Source: Actinomycetes bacterium | GTDB lineage: Bacteria; Actinomycetota; Thermoleophilia; RBG-16-64-13 | Assembly (NCBI GenBank): GCA_021815245.1 | Contig: JAKAHF010000138.1 | Location: 1 to 6,571, forward strand | Reading direction: 5' to 3' | DNA: 6,571 nt | In this document: one piece after another, positions 5,987-6,571 of the stretch | Layout of the letters: each line of letters opens with the position of its first letter | Numbering within the stretch: the first letter of the stretch is position 1 | Program-made: the position numbers and the translations under genes | The notes under the pieces: generated by a model | What the model was told of the DNA's origin: nothing | Database searches by the model: none | What the model saw: the letters and a program-made list of their open reading frames with translations, nothing else

Positions 5987-5992
5987 GGAGGT
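5987..5992 (+). promoter_or_regulatory. Ribosome binding site deciding the gnd start
   Basis: GGAGGT lies 6 bases before the GTG at 5999. An in-frame ATG at 5984 overlaps this site and has no ribosome binding site of its own, so the GTG is the better start. GGTGCC at 5990-5995, overlapping this site, can pair (one G-U) with GGCGCC at 5944-5949, which could mask it. Confidence 0.75.
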
Positions 5993-5998
5993 GCCGGC

Positions 5999-6571
5999 GT
6001 GCAGGGTAACGACATCGGCGTCATCGGCTTGGCCGTGATGGGCCGCAATCTGGCCCTGAACATCGCCGATCGCGGCTTCGCCGTTGCGGTCTTCAACCGC
6101 ACCGCGACGGTCACACAGGCTTTCGCCGCCGAACTCAGTGACACACAGCGTGTGAGCGTGTTCTTCTCCGTGCGTGAGTTCGTCGTTTCGCTCAAGCGAC
6201 CGCGCCGGATCATCATCATGGTCAAGGCCGGTGGGCCGGTCGATGCCGTCATAGGCGAACTGGAGCCGCTGCTCGAACCAGGCGACATCGTCATCGACGG
6301 GGGCAACTCGCACTACCGAGACACCGACCGGCGGGGAAAGGCCCTGGCCGATCGGGGTGTGAACTACTTCGGGGTCGGCATCTCGGGCGGAGAGGCAGGT
6401 GCCCGTCACGGTCCCAGTCTGATGCCTGGGGGGCCGAAGCCGGCGTACGCGGAGATCAGTGGGGTGCTCGAAGCGATCGCGGCACGCATCGACGGTGAAC
6501 CCTGCGTTGCCTACCTGGGCTCGGGCGCAGTCGGCCACTTCGTGAAGATGGTGCACAACGGCATCGAGTAT
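5999..6571 (+). CDS. gnd: 6-phosphogluconate dehydrogenase, decarboxylating, N-terminal part (3' end outside window)
   Basis: The first 191 residues of Gnd, which oxidatively decarboxylates 6-phosphogluconate to ribulose 5-phosphate in the pentose phosphate pathway, in the cytoplasm. The frame is open from GTG 5999 to the last base. Visible are the dinucleotide-binding loop GLAVMG at 10-15, NRT at 33-35 (typical of NADP-binding members), MVKAG at 74-78, IDGGN at 99-103, the substrate-binding SGGEAGA at 129-135, MPGG at 142-145, and KMVHNGIEY at 183-191 with catalytic K183, H186, N187 and E190, numbered almost as in the sheep enzyme. Spacing matches the long (about 470-residue) form rather than the short, about 300-residue form: residue 191 falls where the long form reaches its all-helical domain. 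The upstream small ORF and stem-loops may belong to its leader. No zwf or other pentose phosphate gene is in view. Confidence 0.96.
   Translation, partial: MQGNDIGVIGLAVMGRNLALNIADRGFAVAVFNRTATVTQAFAAELSDTQRVSVFFSVREFVVSLKRPRRIIIMVKAGGPVDAVIGELEPLLEPGDIVIDGGNSHYRDTDRRGKALADRGVNYFGVGISGGEAGARHGPSLMPGGPKPAYAEISGVLEAIAARIDGEPCVAYLGSGAVGHFVKMVHNGIEY

Noticed and set aside
1..6571. CRISPR arrays, insertion sequences, tRNA or rRNA genes, toxin-antitoxin or defence systems.
   Set aside because: No direct-repeat/spacer pattern, transposase, terminal repeats, cloverleaf-like sequence or defence-family motif was seen; the window is mainly ordinary metabolic and envelope genes.

Overview
The window is a compact, GC-rich stretch (well above 60% by eye) with frequent GTG starts and clear AGGAGG-type ribosome binding sites. 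CWB2 cell-wall-binding repeats, a FadH-like iron-sulfur flavoenzyme, a corrinoid adenosyltransferase and a Liv-type binding protein together suggest an anaerobic Actinomycetota-like bacterium, perhaps of the Coriobacteriia or relatives. That placement is inference from gene families and base composition; no marker gene is present.

Layout, left to right. (1) Plus strand, 1-628: the C-terminal part of a branched-chain-amino-acid-type ABC substrate-binding protein, closed by a textbook intrinsic terminator (654-685). (2) A 222-bp gap that contains a widely spaced 12-bp inverted repeat, then a 700-residue FMN/[4Fe-4S]/FAD oxidoreductase of the 2,4-dienoyl-CoA reductase/trimethylamine dehydrogenase type (851-2953). 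(3) A 52-bp convergent junction. (4) A minus-strand block read from right to left: a short-chain dehydrogenase (5736-4915), a membrane protein with an N-terminal zinc ribbon and three extracellular CWB2 repeats (4848-3529), and a CobO-type cob(I)yrinic acid a,c-diamide adenosyltransferase (3539-3006). The start of cobO lies inside the last codons of the CWB2 gene. (5) A divergent plus-strand block from 5805: a probable 38-residue small protein with a strong ribosome binding site, two neighbouring GC-rich stem-loops, and the first 191 codons of 6-phosphogluconate dehydrogenase (gnd), which runs off the right edge.

The genes do not form one pathway. They are ordinary metabolic and envelope genes: solute uptake, flavin-dependent reduction, corrinoid maturation, cell-surface anchoring and the pentose phosphate pathway. 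I found no CRISPR array, insertion sequence, tRNA, rRNA or clear defence system. The parts that best repay a second look are the small ORF plus paired stem-loops ahead of gnd (arranged like a leader or attenuator), the flavoenzyme's departures from the standard catalytic and cofactor motifs, and the overlap of cobO with the zinc-ribbon/CWB2 gene.
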